From: an uncultured Pelagibacteraceae bacterium
GTDB taxonomy: Bacteria > Pseudomonadota > Alphaproteobacteria > Pelagibacterales > AG-422-B15
DNA length: 64,000 bases
Direction: 5' to 3'
NCBI GenBank assembly: GCA_902577765.1
Contig: CACHAK010000002.1
Span: 88,001-152,000 of the forward strand
In this document: one piece after another, positions 26,832-36,072 of the stretch
How the letters are laid out: every line of letters starts with the position of its first letter
Numbering within the stretch: the first letter of the stretch is position 1
Notes under the pieces: generated by a model
What the model was told of the DNA's origin: nothing
Seen by the model: the letters and a program-made list of their open reading frames with translations, nothing else
The model's database searches: none
Program-made: the position numbers and the translations under genes

Positions 26832-27431
26832 CTAGTATGTAATATATAAAATGCCTAAAATCACTAAAGTTATAAGAATAAATGAATATAAATTTATTCT
26901 TTTTTCAAATGATTCAAGTGCAATGCTTCCAAATCGATAGATTAAATAGCCTATAAGAAAAAATCTCACTGATCTTGAGACCACACTTGCAACTAAGAAA
27001 ATAAAAAAATTAATACCTAAAAAACCACTTGTCAGTGTAACAATTTTAAAAGGAATAGGAGTAAAACCACCTATGAAAACGTAAAGGAAACCATAATTAT
27101 CTATGTCATTAACAAATGAGTTAAATGACTCAACCAAATTTAAATTCTGAAGAATAAAATTTCCCACACTATTGAAGAAGTATACACCAATAAAATATGC
27201 AATTATCGCTCCAGTGATTGAGCCAAGAACTGAGAGTCCAGCAATTTTAAATATTTTCTTTTTGTCTAATGCCATCATTGGAACCATGAATATTTCTTGA
27301 GGGAATGGAAAAATAATTGCTTCAATTAATCCCATCAAAAAGATAAACGGATAAGCGAACTTAGTTTTTATAAAACGCTCACCAAGTGAGACAAAATACG
27401 CTTTTAAGTTATGATAAATTGAGATTAACAT
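26832..27431 (-). CDS. YqaA/DedA-family membrane protein
   Basis: A polytopic membrane protein of the SNARE-associated/DedA superfamily (YqaA group), about 199 residues. FPFPQEIFMVPMMALD, GSITGAIIAYFIG and GGFTPIPFKIVTLTSGFLG are the family's re-entrant/helical blocks. ATG 27431 fits relatives that begin MLRxLY; an upstream ATG at 27461 adds 10 residues and cannot be excluded. DedA proteins are implicated in lipid scrambling/undecaprenyl-phosphate or membrane homeostasis; the YqaA group is poorly known. Confidence 0.83.
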   Translation of the reverse strand: MLISIYHNLKAYFVSLGERFIKTKFAYPFIFLMGLIEAIIFPFPQEIFMVPMMALDKKKIFKIAGLSVLGSITGAIIAYFIGVYFFNSVGNFILQNLNLVESFNSFVNDIDNYGFLYVFIGGFTPIPFKIVTLTSGFLGINFFIFLVASVVSRSVRFFLIGYLIYRFGSIALESFEKRINLYSFILITLVILGILYITY

Positions 27432-27497
27432 ACCATTGCTAATATATATATTTGCATACATAATTCTACTAAGCCTTTATGACGAATATAAGTAAAG

Positions 27498-27503
27498 TAT
27501 AAT
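27498..27503 (+). promoter_or_regulatory. -10 element of the tRNA-Leu-pabB transcript
   Basis: Perfect TATAAT ending 14 nt before the tRNA 5' end. No good -35 is seen at 17 nt (ctttat at 27475-27480). Confidence 0.5.
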
Positions 27504-27517
27504 AAGTCTTTAAGAAT

Positions 27518-27602
27518 GGGGATATGGCGGAATTGGTAGACGCGCCAGACTCAAAATCTGGTGCCTTCGGGCGTTCCGGTTCGACTCCGGATATCCCTAC
27601 CA
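27518..27602 (+). tRNA. tRNA-Leu (anticodon CAA)
   Basis: An 85-nt class II tRNA. The acceptor is GGGGATA with TATCCCT, with a G-U first pair. The D arm is GCGGAATTGGTAGACGC, the anticodon stem CCAGA/TCTGG around CTCAAAA gives anticodon CAA, there is a variable arm TGCCTTCGGGCG, and the T arm is CCGGTTCGACTCCGG. The discriminator is A and the CCA end is encoded. Reads UUG codons. Confidence 0.97.
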
Positions 27603-27611
27603 GTATTTTAT

Positions 27612-29021
27612 ATGAGAAAAAAAAAGATAAAGATAAATAAACTTGATTACATTAATCCGGAAGAAGTATTAATAAGATTTCAAGATAAAAGAAATTTAAT
27701 TTTTTTAGATAGTGCAAATAAAACGATATCTGAAAATAATAGGTATTCCTATATTGCATTTGATCCTATCTACACCATAAAGTTCAATGCAAGCAGAAAT
27801 TATTTAAATTCAAAAAAATTTGCAAGAATAAAAAAATTAATATCAAGTTTTAAATCAAAAAAAGTTAAATCATTACCAAAGTTTCAGTGTGGTTTAGCGG
27901 GCTATGTTTCTTATGAAGCAGGCCTTGCAAAGGAAAAGATTGAAAGTGCAAATCCATTAGAAAAAATATTGCCAAATTTATTTTTTGGTCTCTTCGATAT
28001 AGTGATTGCTTTCGATAACAAATTGAAAAGAGCTTATCTTTTTTCAATTAATTTAGATAAAGAATTTAAAATTGAGCTATCACATCAAATTCGATTACAA
28101 AATGCAAAAAACTTGTATTCGGTGCCGCGGATAAATAATCCAATTAACAAACTACTTGGTTTTCAGTGGAAAAAAGATTTTGATAAAAGAAAATATATTT
28201 CAAAAATTAATAAAATACTAAATTACATAAAAAATGGTGACATATTCCAAGCTAACTTCACTCAACGTTTTTTATCTAAGATTCCAAAAGACTATGATGT
28301 CATTCGGTACTATTTGCATTATCGAAAAAATACAGAGACACCTTTTTCATGCTTAATTAGAAGTGAGGACTTTAATATATTTTCTTATTCACCTGAAAGA
28401 TTCCTAAAATTAGAGAATAACAAAATTATGGTTTCGCCAATAAAAGGTACAATTGAAAGAGGTGAGAGTGAATTCGAAGATGCAAAATTAAAAGAACAAT
28501 TATCTTCAAGTAAGAAGGATAACGCTGAAAATTTAATGATCGTTGACGTTTTGAGAAATGACATTTCTGAAGTCTGTAAACCTGGAACGGTAAAAGTTTC
28601 TCGTTTGGCTGAACTAGAAACCTATAACAATGTTCACCATCTTGTTTCTGATATTGAGGGTACGTTATCTAAAGGTATGAATATATTTGATGTTATAAAA
28701 CACTGTATGCCTGGAGGATCCGTAACTGGGGCACCAAAAGTAAGAGCAATGCAAATTATTTCAGAATTAGAAACTTTCAAAAGAGGTGTTTATTGTGGAG
28801 CTATAGGTTTCGTCTCATTTAGTGGTTATGCAGATTTTAATATCCCAATCAGAACCATTACTGTCAATAATGAAAAAGTATTTCTAAATTCTGGGGGAGG
28901 GATCGTAGCAGACTCAAAACCTTTAAATGAATATCATGAATTGAATAAAAAAGTTGAGAATCTATTACAGATTAATAAAAAATCATTGAATAAGTTTATG
29001 TCTAAGAACAAACAAATATAA
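27612..29021 (+). CDS. pabB: Aminodeoxychorismate synthase component I
   Basis: Makes 4-amino-4-deoxychorismate from chorismate and ammonia for folate synthesis. A chorismate-binding enzyme with SPERFLKLE, SPIKGTIERG, ENLMIVDVLRND and the closing MPGGSVTGAPKVRAM. Start set at ATG 27612 (MRKKKIKINK), 469 residues; an earlier in-frame ATG at 27561 is inside the tRNA gene and is rejected. Anthranilate synthase TrpE is the close relative; the pabC-like gene overlapping its stop supports PabB. Only 9 nt separate the tRNA 3' end from the ATG. Confidence 0.92.
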   Translation: MRKKKIKINKLDYINPEEVLIRFQDKRNLIFLDSANKTISENNRYSYIAFDPIYTIKFNASRNYLNSKKFARIKKLISSFKSKKVKSLPKFQCGLAGYVSYEAGLAKEKIESANPLEKILPNLFFGLFDIVIAFDNKLKRAYLFSINLDKEFKIELSHQIRLQNAKNLYSVPRINNPINKLLGFQWKKDFDKRKYISKINKILNYIKNGDIFQANFTQRFLSKIPKDYDVIRYYLHYRKNTETPFSCLIRSEDFNIFSYSPERFLKLENNKIMVSPIKGTIERGESEFEDAKLKEQLSSSKKDNAENLMIVDVLRNDISEVCKPGTVKVSRLAELETYNNVHHLVSDIEGTLSKGMNIFDVIKHCMPGGSVTGAPKVRAMQIISELETFKRGVYCGAIGFVSFSGYADFNIPIRTITVNNEKVFLNSGGGIVADSKPLNEYHELNKKVENLLQINKKSLNKFMSKNKQI

Positions 29022-29842
29022 TGAAAGTTTATCTCAATAATAAATTTATAGATGAAGAAAAAGCAACTATTAACATAAAAGACCGCGGCTTACTTTTAGG
29101 AGACAGTATTTTTGATACTTTATTATATAATAAAAACAAAATAATTTTATTTGATTTTCATTTTGCTCGATTTAATAAATCAATAAGAAATAATTATTTT
29201 AATTTCAAGTTATCAAAAAAAAATTTACAAAATATAATTTTAAAATTAATAAAAAAAAATAATCTTTTAAATAACAAACTTTCAATAAGATATACATTGA
29301 CTAGAGGGTATGCAAAGAGAAGAGGGTTAGATATTGAAAACAATCAAAAGTCAAATTTTCTTATTACTATTTCCAAATTAACCAGTAATCATACAACCAT
29401 AAAGCCAGTGAAACTTAAAGTTTCAAAAATCAAAAGACTCTCAAATTCTTTGTTATCCAGGAATAAAACAAACAATTATTTTGAGAATATCCAATCAAAA
29501 CTCATTGCGCAGAAAAATGGCTATGATGACGCATTAATGCTTAACGAAAGTGACAAAATTTGCTGCTGCTCGAGCTCAAATATTTATTTTGTTAAAAAAA
29601 ATAAAATTTTTACCCCTCCAATCAATGATGGTGCCTTAGATGGCACTGTAAGGCGTTTTTTAATAGAAAAGAAAAAGGTTGAAGTTAGAAGCATATCATT
29701 GAATAATCTTTCCAATGTAAGTGAAATATTTCTTACAAATAGCATTGGTTTGCGGCCAGTTAGTAAAATTAATAACCGTTCTTTTAAAAACGGGCCAATA
29801 ACTGAAAAAATTACGGAATATTTGAATAAATTAGGTATTTAA
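29021..29842 (+). CDS. pabC: Aminotransferase class IV (aminodeoxychorismate lyase-like)
   Basis: A PLP fold-type IV enzyme of 273 residues; N-terminal KDRGLLLGDSIFDTLL near 21-36 is the family signature, and GYDDALMLNES and SSSNIYFV match the PabC/BCAT fold. It would split aminodeoxychorismate to 4-aminobenzoate and pyruvate. Its ATG overlaps the pabB stop by 1 nt. D-amino-acid or branched-chain aminotransferase activity cannot be excluded by sequence. Extremely lysine/asparagine-rich. Confidence 0.85.
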   Translation: MKVYLNNKFIDEEKATINIKDRGLLLGDSIFDTLLYNKNKIILFDFHFARFNKSIRNNYFNFKLSKKNLQNIILKLIKKNNLLNNKLSIRYTLTRGYAKRRGLDIENNQKSNFLITISKLTSNHTTIKPVKLKVSKIKRLSNSLLSRNKTNNYFENIQSKLIAQKNGYDDALMLNESDKICCCSSSNIYFVKKNKIFTPPINDGALDGTVRRFLIEKKKVEVRSISLNNLSNVSEIFLTNSIGLRPVSKINNRSFKNGPITEKITEYLNKLGI

Positions 29843-29843
29843 A

Positions 29844-31640
29844 ATGAGTGTTGTAAGTGCAGTTTCAAGAGAATTTAGTTATTTTAAGTTTTTTTTAAAA
29901 TTAGTTGGACGATCAAGAAGTTTCGACAAAAAAAAATACACAACCGTAGCCGATATTATGGAGGAACAAGTTGATAAAACTCCTGACAATATTGCTATCG
30001 AGTTTGAAGACAAGAAATACACATATCGTGAGATGGATGCTGAAGCAAACCAGATTGCAAACTGGGCAATTAATAAAGGTTATAAGACGGGAGATGTAAT
30101 ATCTCTTTTGATGGAAAATAAACCTGAATACATATTTACATGGTTCGGGCTTGCGAAGATCGGCGTTACAGTTGCTTGTCTTAACAATAATATAAAGAGT
30201 AAATCGCTCGCTCACTGCATTAAAAAATCAGAAAGTAAAAGTCTAATCATAAGTTCTGATTTAATGGAAAATCTTGCATCAGCTCAAGAATATATTGAAG
30301 GCAATTTAGATGTTTATGTAGCAGGTCAGGATGTTCAAGGTTATGAAACTTTAGATGGCTCACAAATTGAAAATGGTAAAGTAAGACCCGAAACTTCTTT
30401 GCGAGAAGAATTATCAAATAGTCAATCACTGTTTTATATCTATACAAGTGGAACTACAGGCATGCCTAAAGCTGCAAACTTCAGCCATCAAAAATTTTTA
30501 GTTGGATGTGGTCTTCAAATGTTTTCACTTGATATGAAGCCCACTGATAAAACTTACATGGTCTTACCACTCTATCATGCAACGGGTGGAGTTGTTGGTG
30601 TTGGTTCGACATTTTGTACTGGTGGCACATTAGTACTACGAAAGAAATTCTCTGCTGCTAGTTTTTGGGAAGATTGTGTTAAACATGATGTAACAGTAAT
30701 TACATATATAGGAGAACTGTTTCGTTATTTAGTAGCCACCAAGAAAAGTGAATACGAAAGGAAGCATAAAATTAGGGGCATCTATGGTAACGGTCTCAGG
30801 CCTGAAGTTTGGAAGATAGTTCAAGAAAGATTTGGTATTGATAGGATTGTTGAGTTTTATGGGGCCTCAGAGGGAAATATATCACTAACAAATGTTGATA
30901 GTAAGTTCGGTTCAATCGGCAGAATACCTCCGTATTTAAAAAGTGTGTTGCCAACTAAAGTGGTTAAATTCGATGTAGAAAATGAGACGGTGATCAGAGA
31001 TGAGAATGGTTTTTGCATAGAGTGCGAAGATGGAGAGGCTGGTGAGGCGATTGGGTTTATACCTGATGATGATAAGTTTACTGGTAAATTTGAGGGTTAT
31101 ACAGACAAAGAGGCAACAAAGAAAAAAATCCTTGAAAACGTTTTTGAAAAAGGTGATCGATGGTTCTCTTCTGGGGATTTGTTAAAAAAAGACAAGCAAG
31201 GATATTACTATTTCGTTGACCGTATCGGTGATACCTTTAGATGGAAATCTGAGAACGTATCAACTAATGAGGTGAGTGAGGCCATTTCTTCATTTAAAGG
31301 TATCGATGAAGTCAACGTTTATGGGGTTGAAGTACCAAATCAAGATGGAAGAGCGGGTATGGCTTCCCTAGTTGTGAATGATGAATTCAAATTAGAACAG
31401 CTTTATGAATACCTGAGTGAGCAATTACCTGCTTATAGTGTTCCAGTATTTATTAGAATAAGTCCTGAAATAGAAAAAACAGGAACATTTAAGTATAAAA
31501 AAACTGATTTAGTTAAAGACGGTTTTGATCCAACTAAAATCCAAGATCCTATTTATTTTGCTTCAGGTGATGAAAAAAAATATTTAAATCTAGATCAGGA
31601 GTCTTTTAATAAAATAAACAGCAGAGAAATAAGAGTCTAA
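29844..31640 (+). CDS. Long/very-long-chain acyl-CoA synthetase (FATP type)
   Basis: An ATP-dependent acyl-CoA ligase of the ANL superfamily, 598 residues. The AMP-binding signature YIYTSGTTGMPKAA is near 200, followed by FYGASEGNISL, then SSGDLLKKDKQGYYYFVDR and the C-terminal GTFKYKKTDL. EFYGASEGN and the N-terminal region resemble the fatty-acid transport protein/very-long-chain synthetase group (FadD6-like) rather than FadD. It follows pabC by 1 nt, though functionally unrelated. The exact substrate is unknown. Confidence 0.9.
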   Translation: MSVVSAVSREFSYFKFFLKLVGRSRSFDKKKYTTVADIMEEQVDKTPDNIAIEFEDKKYTYREMDAEANQIANWAINKGYKTGDVISLLMENKPEYIFTWFGLAKIGVTVACLNNNIKSKSLAHCIKKSESKSLIISSDLMENLASAQEYIEGNLDVYVAGQDVQGYETLDGSQIENGKVRPETSLREELSNSQSLFYIYTSGTTGMPKAANFSHQKFLVGCGLQMFSLDMKPTDKTYMVLPLYHATGGVVGVGSTFCTGGTLVLRKKFSAASFWEDCVKHDVTVITYIGELFRYLVATKKSEYERKHKIRGIYGNGLRPEVWKIVQERFGIDRIVEFYGASEGNISLTNVDSKFGSIGRIPPYLKSVLPTKVVKFDVENETVIRDENGFCIECEDGEAGEAIGFIPDDDKFTGKFEGYTDKEATKKKILENVFEKGDRWFSSGDLLKKDKQGYYYFVDRIGDTFRWKSENVSTNEVSEAISSFKGIDEVNVYGVEVPNQDGRAGMASLVVNDEFKLEQLYEYLSEQLPAYSVPVFIRISPEIEKTGTFKYKKTDLVKDGFDPTKIQDPIYFASGDEKKYLNLDQESFNKINSREIRV

Positions 31641-31668
31641 AAAAGTCTTGCTAATATAGTATAAAATA

Positions 31669-31691
31669 ATGAATTTTTAATCAAAATTCAT
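31669..31691 (+). repeat. Inverted repeat between acyl-CoA synthetase and ispH
   Basis: Perfect 9-bp arms ATGAATTTT and AAAATTCAT around a 5-nt loop. Almost all A-T and without a U run, so a weak terminator or regulatory hairpin at best. Confidence 0.35.
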
Positions 31692-31725
31692 AAGTTTAGA
31701 TCTATATATTCCTCATTATAAGATA

Positions 31726-32667
31726 ATGAATATAAAAAAAAATAAAGAAATATTATTAATCTCACCAAGAGGCTTTTGTGCAGGGGTTACACGAGCAATA
31801 GATACAGTAGTCGAAGTTTTAGCAAAGTTTGGACCTCCCGTTTACGTTAAACATGAAATTGTTCATAACAAGCATGTAATTGATGATCTAAAAGCAAAAG
31901 GCGCAGTATTCATTGAGGATATTAACGATGCTCCTATTGATAAACCGCTGGTTTTTTCAGCACACGGTGTAGCAAAAAATATTTTAGATACGGCCAAACA
32001 AATGAATAAATATGTAGTTGATGCAACTTGTCCATTGGTTACAAAAGTTCATGTTCAAGCAATAAAATTTTATAATCTAGATTACAAAATAATTTTAATT
32101 GGTCATAAAAATCATCCAGAGGTTGAGGGAACGCTTGGGCAATTACCCGCGGGTGGAATTGAGTTAATAGAAAATTTAGAAGATATTCAAAATTTGAATT
32201 TTGAAAATAAAGATAAACTTGCATATGTAACTCAAACAACACTTTCTGTTGATGATACGAAGGAAATTATAGATGCCCTAAAGATAAAGTTCCCTCATAT
32301 AAAATCATCGCCTAAAGAGGATATTTGTTATGCAACAACAAATAGGCAGAATGCTATTAAAGAGTATGCTCATGAATGTGACTCTTTCATTGTTGTAGGA
32401 TCAAAAAATTCATCAAACTCAAATCGTTTAGTTGAAGTAGCAAAAAAATCTGGATGCGATCTTTCTGTGCTCATAGAAAATGCAAGTAATTTAAATATTG
32501 ATAATTATAAAAATCATCAAACTATCGGCCTTTCTTCAGGAGCCTCTGTACCAGATATACTTGTTCAAGATGTTATTTCTAAATTTAGGGAAGCATTTGA
32601 AATTAATGTTAAAGAAGTTGGTGCAGGTGAAGAAAATATAAGTTTTAAATTACCAAGAGGAATTTAA
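31726..32667 (+). CDS. ispH: 4-Hydroxy-3-methylbut-2-enyl diphosphate reductase
   Basis: Last step of the MEP isoprenoid pathway, an iron-sulfur enzyme giving IPP and DMAPP. The three cluster cysteines are in SPRGFCAGV (Cys18), VDATCPLVTKVH near 102 and EDICYATTNRQ near 199; other family blocks are GHKNHPEVEGT and VVGSKNSSNSNRL. 313 residues, normal. The pathway partner ispG lies at the right end of the window. The next gene starts 1 nt after the stop. Confidence 0.96.
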   Translation: MNIKKNKEILLISPRGFCAGVTRAIDTVVEVLAKFGPPVYVKHEIVHNKHVIDDLKAKGAVFIEDINDAPIDKPLVFSAHGVAKNILDTAKQMNKYVVDATCPLVTKVHVQAIKFYNLDYKIILIGHKNHPEVEGTLGQLPAGGIELIENLEDIQNLNFENKDKLAYVTQTTLSVDDTKEIIDALKIKFPHIKSSPKEDICYATTNRQNAIKEYAHECDSFIVVGSKNSSNSNRLVEVAKKSGCDLSVLIENASNLNIDNYKNHQTIGLSSGASVPDILVQDVISKFREAFEINVKEVGAGEENISFKLPRGI

Positions 32668-32668
32668 A

Positions 32669-33115
32669 TTGAATTTAAACAATCTTAGCTGGAAACATAG
32701 TAATCCACATATCTTGGAATTTAAAGTTGTCAGTGATGACATTGATATTCTTGGCCATGTTAACAATAAAGTATATTTAAACTGGTGTGAACGTGTCAGC
32801 TGGGATCACTCGGCAAAATTAGGTATAACCCCTGATACTTATAAAAAAAATCAATGTGCATGTGTTGTTATTAGAAGTGAAAATAATTTTTCTGGATCAC
32901 TTTTCATTGATGATGAAATTGCAATTTCAACATGGATTACAAAGACTGATAAAAAAGTTAGATTGAGCAGATTTTTTCAAATAATAAACATTGCAAAAAA
33001 TCATACTGTCTTTACCTCAAATGTTGACTATGCGTGTGTGAGTCTTATTAATTTTAAGCCTGTAAGAATGCCAGAAATTTTTAAAAATAGTTATGAAGTT
33101 ACTTGTGATGTTTAA
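32669..33115 (+). CDS. Acyl-CoA thioesterase (hotdog fold, 4HBT-like)
   Basis: A 148-residue hotdog protein; DIDILGHVNNKVYLNWCERV near 23-42 is the 4-hydroxybenzoyl-CoA thioesterase family core. Starts with TTG at 32669 immediately after the ispH stop. Likely hydrolyses an acyl-CoA; substrate unknown. Its 3' end overlaps the acetyltransferase start. Confidence 0.85.
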   Translation: MNLNNLSWKHSNPHILEFKVVSDDIDILGHVNNKVYLNWCERVSWDHSAKLGITPDTYKKNQCACVVIRSENNFSGSLFIDDEIAISTWITKTDKKVRLSRFFQIINIAKNHTVFTSNVDYACVSLINFKPVRMPEIFKNSYEVTCDV

Positions 33116-33593
33116 ATTAAGAAATGCCACTATTGATGATTTAAAAGATATCATTTTGATTAATGAAGATGCTATACCTGCTGTGAACTCCGTATCACAT
33201 GAAGAGTTTTTAAATTTTTATGAAAAAAAAACTTATTTTAAGGTAGCTATCAATATTGATAATAACATTTGTGGGTTTTTACTTGTTTTACCATCTGGAC
33301 TTGATTATCAGAGTTTAAATTATAAGTGGTTTACTGAGAGATATAGTGAGTTCGCGTATATTGATAGAATTGCTATATCTAGTAAATTTAGAGGATTGGG
33401 TATAGGCAAAAGTCTGTATCTCGATCTCGAAAGATCACTAGATGAATATAATATGATTGCATGCGAATTTAATATAGAACCTCCAAACCCAATTTCTAAA
33501 AGTTTTCATGAAAGTTTAAACTATAAGAATGTTGGCTTTCAGTTTACTGAAAACAATACAAAAAAAGTTTCATTAATGGTCAAAAATATATAA
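33108..33593 (+). CDS. GNAT-family N-acetyltransferase
   Basis: An acetyl-CoA-dependent transferase of about 161 residues with the GNAT acetyl-CoA loop ISSKFRGLGIGKSLY. The start is placed at ATG 33108 (MFKLRNATIDDLKDI), which matches the usual RxAtxxD opening; an ATG at 33093 adds five residues. Substrate unknown. Overlaps its upstream neighbour by 8 nt and the next gene by 1 nt. Confidence 0.85.
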   Translation: MFKLRNATIDDLKDIILINEDAIPAVNSVSHEEFLNFYEKKTYFKVAINIDNNICGFLLVLPSGLDYQSLNYKWFTERYSEFAYIDRIAISSKFRGLGIGKSLYLDLERSLDEYNMIACEFNIEPPNPISKSFHESLNYKNVGFQFTENNTKKVSLMVKNI

Positions 33594-34702
33594 TGAGTTC
33601 AAATTTCGTAGATGTGCTAGTAATTGGAGGAGGAGTTATTGGATTAGCAATAGCTAAAAATTTTGCTGCTAAAGGTCTTGAAGTCATAGTATTGGAGAAA
33701 GAAAATACTTTTGGTTCTGTTACCAGTTCAAGAAACAGCGGAGTCATTCATGCAGGAGTTTACTATGATAAGGACTCAATGAAGGCTAAATTTTGTGCCA
33801 ATGGAAATCGTAGAATGTATGAATATTGTCAAAAATTTAATGTGCCTCACATTAATACAGGAAAGTTCATTGTCGCAACATCTTCCAATGAAATTCCTAA
33901 ACTCGAGGAAATTTTTTCCAAAGCAGAATATAATGGCGTTGAAGGAATAGAAAGAGTAACAGGAAATTATGTTGCCAGCAAAGAGCCTTTAGTTGAATGT
34001 ATTGAGGCATTATTCGTGCCATCATCAGGCATTGTTGATCAAAACTCTCTCATGAGGTCTTATCTTGGTGAATTGGAGGAAAGCTCCGGCAATATTGTTT
34101 TTAATTCACAATTCTTACGTTCTGAAATTCATGGTGAGAAATATTGTTCTACTGTGCTGAGTGATGGAGAAGAAATAATTATAGAATCGTCAGTTATAAT
34201 AAATGCTGCTGGTCTAAATGCTGAAAATATTGCAAATAATATTCTACCCTTAGATAAAAAATACATTCCCAAAACATATTTCGCCAAAGGTAATTATTTC
34301 GAAACGGGAAAAGACCTGAAGATTCGTCATCTAATTTATCCGATACCAAATGAAGCAAGTCTTGGTCTGCATTTGGGATTAGATTTAGGAATGCAAGTTA
34401 GATTTGGACCTGATGTTGAATGGGTAGATGAAATTGATTATGAAGTAAAAAAAGAAAGACAGGTTTTGTTTCATAATGATGTCATAAAATATATTCCCTC
34501 AATTAAAATTGAAGATCTTAAAGTTGGATATTCAGGCGTAAGACCAAAACTTAAGAATAGAGGTGAGGGTAAAAGTGACTTTTCAATTCAAGGAGAAAAG
34601 ACACATGGTATTAAGAATCTTGTTAACTTATTTGGAATGGAATCACCTGGGTTAACTTCGTCACTTGTTATTGGAGAACACGTTACCAATATGGTAAATT
34701 AA
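33593..34702 (+). CDS. lhgO: L-2-hydroxyglutarate dehydrogenase/oxidase-like FAD protein
   Basis: An FAD-dependent oxidoreductase of the DAO family, 369 residues. The FAD motif VIGGGVIGLAIAKNFA is at about 7-22, followed by the LhgO-typical SSRNSGVIHAGVYYDKDSMKAKFC-type region (SRNSGVIHAGVYY near 44) and GVRPKL near the end. LhgO oxidises L-2-hydroxyglutarate and passes electrons to quinone. Other glycerol-3-phosphate-dehydrogenase-like members are possible. Its stop shares a TTAA with rpoH. Confidence 0.86.
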   Translation: MSSNFVDVLVIGGGVIGLAIAKNFAAKGLEVIVLEKENTFGSVTSSRNSGVIHAGVYYDKDSMKAKFCANGNRRMYEYCQKFNVPHINTGKFIVATSSNEIPKLEEIFSKAEYNGVEGIERVTGNYVASKEPLVECIEALFVPSSGIVDQNSLMRSYLGELEESSGNIVFNSQFLRSEIHGEKYCSTVLSDGEEIIIESSVIINAAGLNAENIANNILPLDKKYIPKTYFAKGNYFETGKDLKIRHLIYPIPNEASLGLHLGLDLGMQVRFGPDVEWVDEIDYEVKKERQVLFHNDVIKYIPSIKIEDLKVGYSGVRPKLKNRGEGKSDFSIQGEKTHGIKNLVNLFGMESPGLTSSLVIGEHVTNMVN

Positions 34703-35583
34703 AAGAGGAACTCTTTCTTTTGTGAATTTGATATATACGATTTCATCTTCATCATAGCACCTTTTTCTATCTGTCTTACACGTTCTTTGGAAATTTTTAA
34801 TTCCTTGCCTAGTATATCTAGCGTTTTAACTTCCTCTGAAAGGTGTCTATCCTTAATTATTTTCACTTCTCTTTCATCAAGTATCTCTAAAGTTTGTTTT
34901 ATTAAGTCTTTTTTAAAATTTACTTGATCCTTTTCAAATACCTTATCATCAGGTCTTGCATCTTCGTCTTCAATGAGTTCCATAAACTCACTTTCACTTT
35001 CGTCATTAATTTTATGGTTGAGAGAACTATCATTTTGACTAATTCTGCTGTCCATTTTTATAACATCAGAAGTTGAAATATTTAAATCATTAGCAATGCC
35101 TTGTGCAGTCCGAAAATCAATTGATCCATGCTCCGTTTGATGAATTTTCTGTTTTAATTTTCTGAGACTAAAAAATAGACTTTTTTGTTTTGAGGTAGTT
35201 GCGATTCTTACTAATGACCAATTTTTAAGAACAAAATCCTGAATTGATGCTCTTATCCACCATCCAGCATAAGTTGAGAATCTAACTTCCTTATCCAATT
35301 CAAATCTTTCTGCAGCTTTCATTAATCCTATGTTGCCCTCTTGAATTAGATCACTTAAATTAAGACCATAGTTCTTATACTTTACAGCGAAAGCAATAAC
35401 CAATCTGATGTGAGATTGTGTTAGTTCGTGCAATGCTTTTTCATCTTTGTTTTTGATCCATTTTTTTGCTAAAACCTTTTCATGATTTTCTTCAAGTAAA
35501 GGTATAGACATGGCTTTTTTAACAAAAGATTTCATTTCATTTGTATCATCAAAACTTGACATGGATGCAAAATACAAATTCAA
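34699..35583 (-). CDS. rpoH: RNA polymerase sigma-32 factor (heat shock)
   Basis: A 294-residue group-3 sigma factor. Region 2 has NLSDLIQEGNIGLMKAAERFE and VRFSTYAGWWIRASIQDFVL (split in the conserved 2.3-2.4 core), the RpoH box region follows at KQKSLFFSLRKLK near 135-147, and region 4 closes with the helix-turn-helix LDILGKELKISKERVRQIE. The RpoH box and WWIRA pattern distinguish it from RpoD. Controls heat-shock/chaperone genes. Divergent from csaA by 66 nt. Confidence 0.95.
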   Translation of the reverse strand: MNLYFASMSSFDDTNEMKSFVKKAMSIPLLEENHEKVLAKKWIKNKDEKALHELTQSHIRLVIAFAVKYKNYGLNLSDLIQEGNIGLMKAAERFELDKEVRFSTYAGWWIRASIQDFVLKNWSLVRIATTSKQKSLFFSLRKLKQKIHQTEHGSIDFRTAQGIANDLNISTSDVIKMDSRISQNDSSLNHKINDESESEFMELIEDEDARPDDKVFEKDQVNFKKDLIKQTLEILDEREVKIIKDRHLSEEVKTLDILGKELKISKERVRQIEKGAMMKMKSYISNSQKKEFLF

Positions 35584-35649
35584 TAAGAAAAAACAATTTG
35601 AATCTTCAATTTTGAGGTTATAAAAACTGCCAATGTGGCTTAATTTAAT

Positions 35650-35988
35650 ATGAAAGACATTGTAAAATATGAAGATTTTGAAAAAATTGAGATCTTAGTA
35701 GGTACTATTTTAGAAGTAAAACTAAACGAAAAGGCTAGAAAACCAGCTTATGTGCTAAAAATAGATTTTGGTGAAAAAGTTGGTATTAAACAAAGTTCAG
35801 CTCAAATAACAAACTATTCAATTGAAGAGCTTCTTCAAAAACAAATTATTGCAGTATGTAATTTTGGAAAAAAAAATATCGCAGGAATTGAATCAGAAGT
35901 ATTAATTCTTGGAGCAATAAATAAAAATAAAGAGGTGATCTTGCTTCATCCAAAACAAAAAGTAGATAATGGATCGAACGTTTGCTGA
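35650..35988 (+). CDS. csaA: tRNA-binding protein CsaA
   Basis: A 112-residue OB-fold protein; DFEKIEILVGTILEV at the N-terminus and AYVLKIDFG, GIKQSSAQIT and VCNFGKKNIAGIESEVLILG match CsaA. It binds tRNA and has been described as an export chaperone in Bacillus; in proteobacteria the role is unclear. Convergent with tRNA-Arg, 7 nt away. Confidence 0.93.
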   Translation: MKDIVKYEDFEKIEILVGTILEVKLNEKARKPAYVLKIDFGEKVGIKQSSAQITNYSIEELLQKQIIAVCNFGKKNIAGIESEVLILGAINKNKEVILLHPKQKVDNGSNVC

Positions 35989-35995
35989 TATATAT

Positions 35996-36072
35996 TGGTG
36001 CGCTCGAGATGATTCGAACATCCGACCCCAGGATTAGGAATCCTGTGCTCTATCCTGCTGAGCTACGAGCGC
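35996..36072 (-). tRNA. tRNA-Arg (anticodon CCT)
   Basis: A 77-nt tRNA on the minus strand. Acceptor GCGCTCG pairs with CGAGCGC, the D arm is GCTCAGCAGGATAGAGC, the anticodon stem CAGGA/TCCTG with loop TTCCTAA gives CCT, and the T arm is GATGTTCGAATCATC. The discriminator is A and CCA is encoded (35996-35998). Reads AGG, a preferred type of Arg codon in this AT-rich genome. Confidence 0.97.

Noticed and set aside
27561..27611. Upstream in-frame start for pabB
   Set aside because: It is inside the tRNA-Leu gene, so the encoded residues are tRNA sequence.
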